This document shows, piece by piece, positions 61,246 through 64,000 of a DNA stretch of 64,000 bases. The notes beneath the pieces are model-generated. The model was not told the origin of the DNA. It made no database searches and saw only the letters and a program-made list of their open reading frames with translations. The stretch spans positions 1 to 64,000 of the forward strand of contig NZ_LOHS01000088.1 in the NCBI RefSeq assembly GCF_001642995.1, written 5' to 3'. This DNA comes from Streptomyces jeddahensis (GTDB lineage: Bacteria > Actinomycetota > Actinomycetes > Streptomycetales > Streptomycetaceae). The position numbers were made by a program, and so were the translations under genes. Within the stretch, counting starts at the first letter, position 1, and every line of letters begins with the position of its first letter.

Positions 61246-61554
61246 TCAGTCCCTGCCACCACCCTTGCCGTCCTTCCCGCTCTCCGGCCAGACGCCGGTC
61301 GTGCGCTCGATGGCCTTGGCGCCGGCCCGGTCGACCGCACTGCGGACGACGGCGAAGATCGCTCCCTGAACGGCGGCTGCCAGCAGCACCTCGCGCCAGC
61401 TCCGTTCCCGGTCGAGGGCGTCCGGGGCGTCCTCCTCGTGGCGCAGAGCCTTCCACGTCGCCTGGAAGGCCAGACCGGCCAGCGCTCCACTCGCCCATCC
61501 GAGCAAGAAGCCGAACGGTTTGTAGACGACCGGAAGCTTCTTCTTCTTGCGCAC
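61246..61554 (-). CDS. DUF4235 membrane protein
   Basis: 102 residues from GTG with AAGGAG 6 nt upstream. The pattern VYKPFGFLLGWASGALAGLA, FQATWKALRH and LAAAVQGAIFAVVRSAVDRA is the DUF4235 family, with one or two TM helices. Function is unknown. It lies 28 bp downstream of the glutathionyl-hydroquinone reductase gene on the same strand, so they may be co-transcribed. Confidence 0.88.
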   Translation of the reverse strand: MRKKKKLPVVYKPFGFLLGWASGALAGLAFQATWKALRHEEDAPDALDRERSWREVLLAAAVQGAIFAVVRSAVDRAGAKAIERTTGVWPESGKDGKGGGRD

Positions 61555-61582
61555 CTGAATCTCCTTCGTTCGGTCTGTGGGG

Positions 61583-62695
61583 TCAGGGACGCCCGGTTGC
61601 CGGGACCTCCTCGGCCGGAGGCACCGGCCCTGGCGGCGTGCCGTCGCCGAACGGCCGCCCGCCCAGTTCCTGCCGGTGGTGGGCCGTGAGCCACCCGGCC
61701 ACATCCGGGCCGACGGGCACGATGCGGGTCGGGTTGATGCCGGTGTGGACGCGGTAGTAGTGCCGTTTGATGTGGCCGAAGTCGACGGTGTCGCCGAAGC
61801 CGGGCGTCTGGTAAAGGTCGCGGGCGTACGCCCACAGGACGGGATCCTCCGCCAGCTTCCACCGGTTGCACTTGAAGTGGCCGTGGTAGACCGCATCGAA
61901 GCGGACCAGCGTGGTGAACAAGCGGATGTCCGCCTCCGTGAGCGTGTCTCCGACGAGGTAGCGGCGGTCGGCGAGCCGCTTCGAGAGCGCTTCCAGGCGC
62001 CGGAAGACACCGGTGCAGGCTTCCTCGTATTCGCTCTGGCGCGTCGCGAAGCCCGCCCGGTACACGCCGTTGTTGACGTCACGGTAGATGTCCGCCATGA
62101 CCTCGTCGATCTCGTCGCGCAACCGTTCCGGATAGAGGTCGGGCGCGCCCGGGCGGTGCAAGGCCGTCCACTCGGTGGCGAAGTCCAGCGTGATCTGCTG
62201 GAAGTCGTTGGTGACGAGCCGGCCGCTGGGTACGTCCACGATCGCCGGCACGCTGACGCCGTCGGGGTAGCCGGTCTCGCGGGCGTCGTAGGCCTCGCTG
62301 AGGTAGCGGATGCCGAGCACGGGATCGCGGCCGTCGGGGTCGAGCGTGAAACGCCAGCTGCGGTCGTCCTGGATGGGATCCGCCACGGCCAGGGAGAGAG
62401 CGCTCTCGAGACCCAGCAGGCGACGCGAGACCAGGGAACGGCTCGCCCATGGGCAGGCACGGCTGGCCACCAGGCGGTAGCGGCCTGCCTCGACCGGCCA
62501 GCCGTCCCTTCCGTCCGCGGTGATGCGGTCCGTGAAGTGGCTCCTGGACCGGGTGAAGGTCCTGCGCCCGTACTCGGCGTTGCCTCCGTCGCCGCTACTG
62601 TCGCCGCCGTTGTGGCCGTGGTCGAGGCTGTTGCCGCCGTTGTGGCTGTGGCTGTTGCCGTCGCGGCGGCGGCTGCCGGGGTCGGTCCGGCTCAT
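61583..62695 (-). CDS. Glutathionyl-hydroquinone reductase (Xi-class GST)
   Basis: 370 residues from ATG with GGGAG 7 nt upstream. The first ~45 residues are His/Asn/Gly/Asp-rich (NSHSHNGGNSLDHGHNGGDS), an unusual extension. The Xi-class GST follows: active site VASRACPWASRSLV, thiolredoxin-like part and C-terminal helices with YRVHTGINPTRIVPVGP. Family members reduce glutathionyl-hydroquinones or, in actinobacteria, mycothiol conjugates. No substrate is evident. Confidence 0.87.
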   Translation of the reverse strand: MSRTDPGSRRRDGNSHSHNGGNSLDHGHNGGDSSGDGGNAEYGRRTFTRSRSHFTDRITADGRDGWPVEAGRYRLVASRACPWASRSLVSRRLLGLESALSLAVADPIQDDRSWRFTLDPDGRDPVLGIRYLSEAYDARETGYPDGVSVPAIVDVPSGRLVTNDFQQITLDFATEWTALHRPGAPDLYPERLRDEIDEVMADIYRDVNNGVYRAGFATRQSEYEEACTGVFRRLEALSKRLADRRYLVGDTLTEADIRLFTTLVRFDAVYHGHFKCNRWKLAEDPVLWAYARDLYQTPGFGDTVDFGHIKRHYYRVHTGINPTRIVPVGPDVAGWLTAHHRQELGGRPFGDGTPPGPVPPAEEVPATGRP

Positions 62696-62906
62696 TCCTG
62701 GTCTCCCTTCTGAGCCTGTGGGAAGTGATGCCTGTGAGACCAGTGCGACTTGTGTCTGGTCGGGCCGGTCAGAAGGCGTCATAGGACGAGTGCCCCTATT
62801 CCGTCCTCTTCCGCCTGCTCGTTTCCACTCCACGTCGGTGTCCGGCCATGCCGTCGGAGCGTCGACGTCGTAGGTAGCGTGTGGTCTCGCTGATGTCGTG
62901 AGGTCG

Positions 62907-63299
62907 ATGACGAGATACGAGGAGTGCGGCGTGCTCAGTGGCGTGCTGATCGGAGAGAGCCTGCGTGTGGGCAGTGTGCTGAACAGCGTTCCCCTGCACG
63001 TCACGTCGGTGCGGAGGATCGAGGTCGGCGATGCGGCGGACGGGCAGCCCGGGCGCTGGACCCTGCTGGACTTCCAGGCCCCGGAGGCCGACGCGGAGCG
63101 GCTGGCCGAGGCGATCGCCGGGTGCCTGGAGCCGACGGGCGGGTGGTACGTCAACTACAACACCACGACCGAGGCGTTCGTGGTGTTCGCCGGTCGTGTT
63201 TTCCGCTACCCACGAGGGGATGCCGCCTCGCGGGCCGAGGTGCAGGCGTACGGCCGCTCGGTCGGCGTTCCCGACCAGCAACTGGACTGGGAGGACTGA
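62907..63299 (+). CDS. Hypothetical protein, 130 aa
   Basis: ATG 62907 (GTG 9 bp upstream is an alternative) gives MTRYEECGVLSGVLIGESLR. The body (RWTLLDFQAPEADAERLAEA, GGWYVNYNTTTEAFVVFAGR) looks like a small alpha/beta fold. No family is recognised and no signal peptide is present. It converges on the C-x-x-C membrane protein gene across a hairpin. Confidence 0.75.
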   Translation: MTRYEECGVLSGVLIGESLRVGSVLNSVPLHVTSVRRIEVGDAADGQPGRWTLLDFQAPEADAERLAEAIAGCLEPTGGWYVNYNTTTEAFVVFAGRVFRYPRGDAASRAEVQAYGRSVGVPDQQLDWED

Positions 63300-63391
63300 G
63301 CATCCGCCGTCCGCAGGCGCGGAATGCTTCGCGGCCAGACGCGGCATCCGACGCCGAAGCCGGACGCCGAGGCGGGCCGGTCCGTGGCGGG

Positions 63392-63428
63392 CGGGCGATA
63401 CCGGTGCCGGTGGTGCACCGGTCGCCCG
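63392..63428. terminator. Bidirectional terminator hairpin
   Basis: CGGGCGA/TCGCCCG and CCGGTGC/GCACCGG form a stem with a 2-nt bulge (TA) and a 7-nt loop. It lies between the convergent 130-aa gene and the small membrane protein gene. Confidence 0.7.
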
Positions 63429-63447
63429 TTCGCGTCGTTCCCGTGCC

Positions 63448-63747
63448 TCAGCCCAGTACCACCGAGGCAGCCGCCGCGATGATGGTGGCGAGTGAGGTCG
63501 CGAGCATGGCCGCTCGGACGGTGAGGCCGTTCAGCTCGCCCGGCTGCGCCGCGTACGCAAGGGTGGTCCAGCCGGGGGCGGAAAGGTTCCTGCGTACTGT
63601 CTGATCATCGGTGCGACGTTTCTCCGACTCGCGCAGCTGTTCACACCACGGGCAGTCCTCCGCGTGACCGACGGGGCTGTCCAGCCAGTAGGCCCCTGTG
63701 AGCTGCGCGTCGGGCGTCGGAATCGGATTACCAGCAGAAGCGTTCAT
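63448..63747 (-). CDS. Small membrane protein with C-x-x-C motif, 99 aa
   Basis: ATG 63747 gives MNASAGNPIPTPDAQLTGAY. LTGAYWLDSP is at 16-25 and HAEDCPWCEQLRE at 28-40 (Cys32, Cys35). A hydrophobic C-terminal helix is at ~75-98 (LTVRAAMLATSLATIIAAAA). The Cys block is shared with the protein at 41127-41396, and the AYWL block with the protein at 41640. It is a paralogous membrane protein family of unknown role. Confidence 0.75.
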   Translation of the reverse strand: MNASAGNPIPTPDAQLTGAYWLDSPVGHAEDCPWCEQLRESEKRRTDDQTVRRNLSAPGWTTLAYAAQPGELNGLTVRAAMLATSLATIIAAAASVVLG

Positions 63748-63949
63748 GCTTTGACCAACGTCCGTCGCGATCGCGTGGCAATGCATCCGAGTGGTTCTGC
63801 AACCGTCCCGTTATCAAGGTCTCGATTTCTGTCGATCACTCGACGTACGCCTGATCGAGGCCGGCGCTGCCCCCCTGCCACGGCGCGGCCCGGTGCATCT
63901 GTGCCCACCCTCTCCGCTGCCCGCCACGGCACCGTCACCCGTCGGGCCG

Positions 63950-64000
63950 TCAGACCCGGCGCACCACATGGATCAGGTACTCCTTGCGGTTGAGCGGGTT
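63950..64000 (-). CDS. C-terminal fragment of an unknown gene
   Basis: The minus-strand frame is open to the window edge and ends in NPLNRKEYLIHVVRRV and a stop at 63950-63952. Only 16 residues are visible; the gene continues outside the window. No identification is possible. Confidence 0.45.
   Translation of the reverse strand, partial: NPLNRKEYLIHVVRRV

Overview
The window is chromosomal DNA from an actinomycete, almost certainly a Streptomyces. It has very high G+C, many GTG starts with AGGAGG-like ribosome sites, a long chaplin with a sortase signal, an NsdB-type regulator, SpoIIE/RsbW-type signalling proteins, and DUF397, SPW and DUF5133 proteins. I see no tRNA, rRNA, CRISPR array, transposase, integrase or prophage. 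The layout is an ordinary gene-dense chromosome arm, and the only mobile-looking DNA is small intergenic repeats.

Region 1 (1-9600) handles acyl-CoA substrates. It holds three acyl-CoA synthetase (AMP-ligase) genes, one cut by the window edge, and a metallo-beta-lactamase/double-rhodanese protein. Divergent from these is a tight operon of enoyl-CoA hydratase, DUF35 OB-fold/zinc-ribbon protein and two thiolase-fold lipid-transfer proteins. This resembles the DUF35/Ltp aldolase systems of side-chain degradation. Region 2 (9600-20300) has a DUF397 protein, a tandem universal stress protein, a leucine-rich-repeat protein, a secreted amidase, a phosphotransferase divergent from the nsdB-like regulator, a PAS/PP2C phosphatase and a tandem TOBE molbindin.

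Region 3 (20300-28100) starts with a small zinc protein overlapping a gene broken by three compensating frameshifts. LysR and Lrp regulators follow, leading into ddaH-rocD (arginine-derivative to ornithine catabolism), then a GNAT enzyme, a DUF4032 kinase-like protein and DUF5709. Region 4 (28100-41900) carries an MFS exporter, a chaplin behind a BldN-like promoter, a two-domain VOC protein, an aldo/keto reductase, a YceI fusion, an alpha/beta hydrolase, a methyltransferase, a winged-helix protein, and a membrane fusion protein with a sigma-like N-terminus, zinc finger and lectin.

Region 5 (41900-53300) has htpX-pspAB (membrane stress), a zinc alcohol dehydrogenase, a large GAF/PAS/GAF/PP2C/ATPase protein and an overlapping operon of methyltransferase, CDGSH iron-sulfur protein and haem-oxygenase-like diiron enzyme. 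An RsbW-like ATPase and a second VOC protein follow. Region 6 (53300-64000) has a second cytochrome oxidase subunit I with a CtaF-like subunit, convergent with a second cytochrome b (qcrB). It then carries DUF5133, SPW-repeat, PHP hydrolase, Csp-type copper-binding, DUF4235, glutathionyl-hydroquinone reductase and small unknown proteins.

The most unusual material is the methyltransferase/CDGSH/diiron operon, a family of small Cys-x-x-Cys membrane proteins present at two loci, the triple frameshift, the sigma-like/lectin fusion, and two copies of a dispersed Streptomyces-type intergenic repeat. Start codons were chosen by ribosome-site spacing and family conservation. All functions are inferred from motifs alone.
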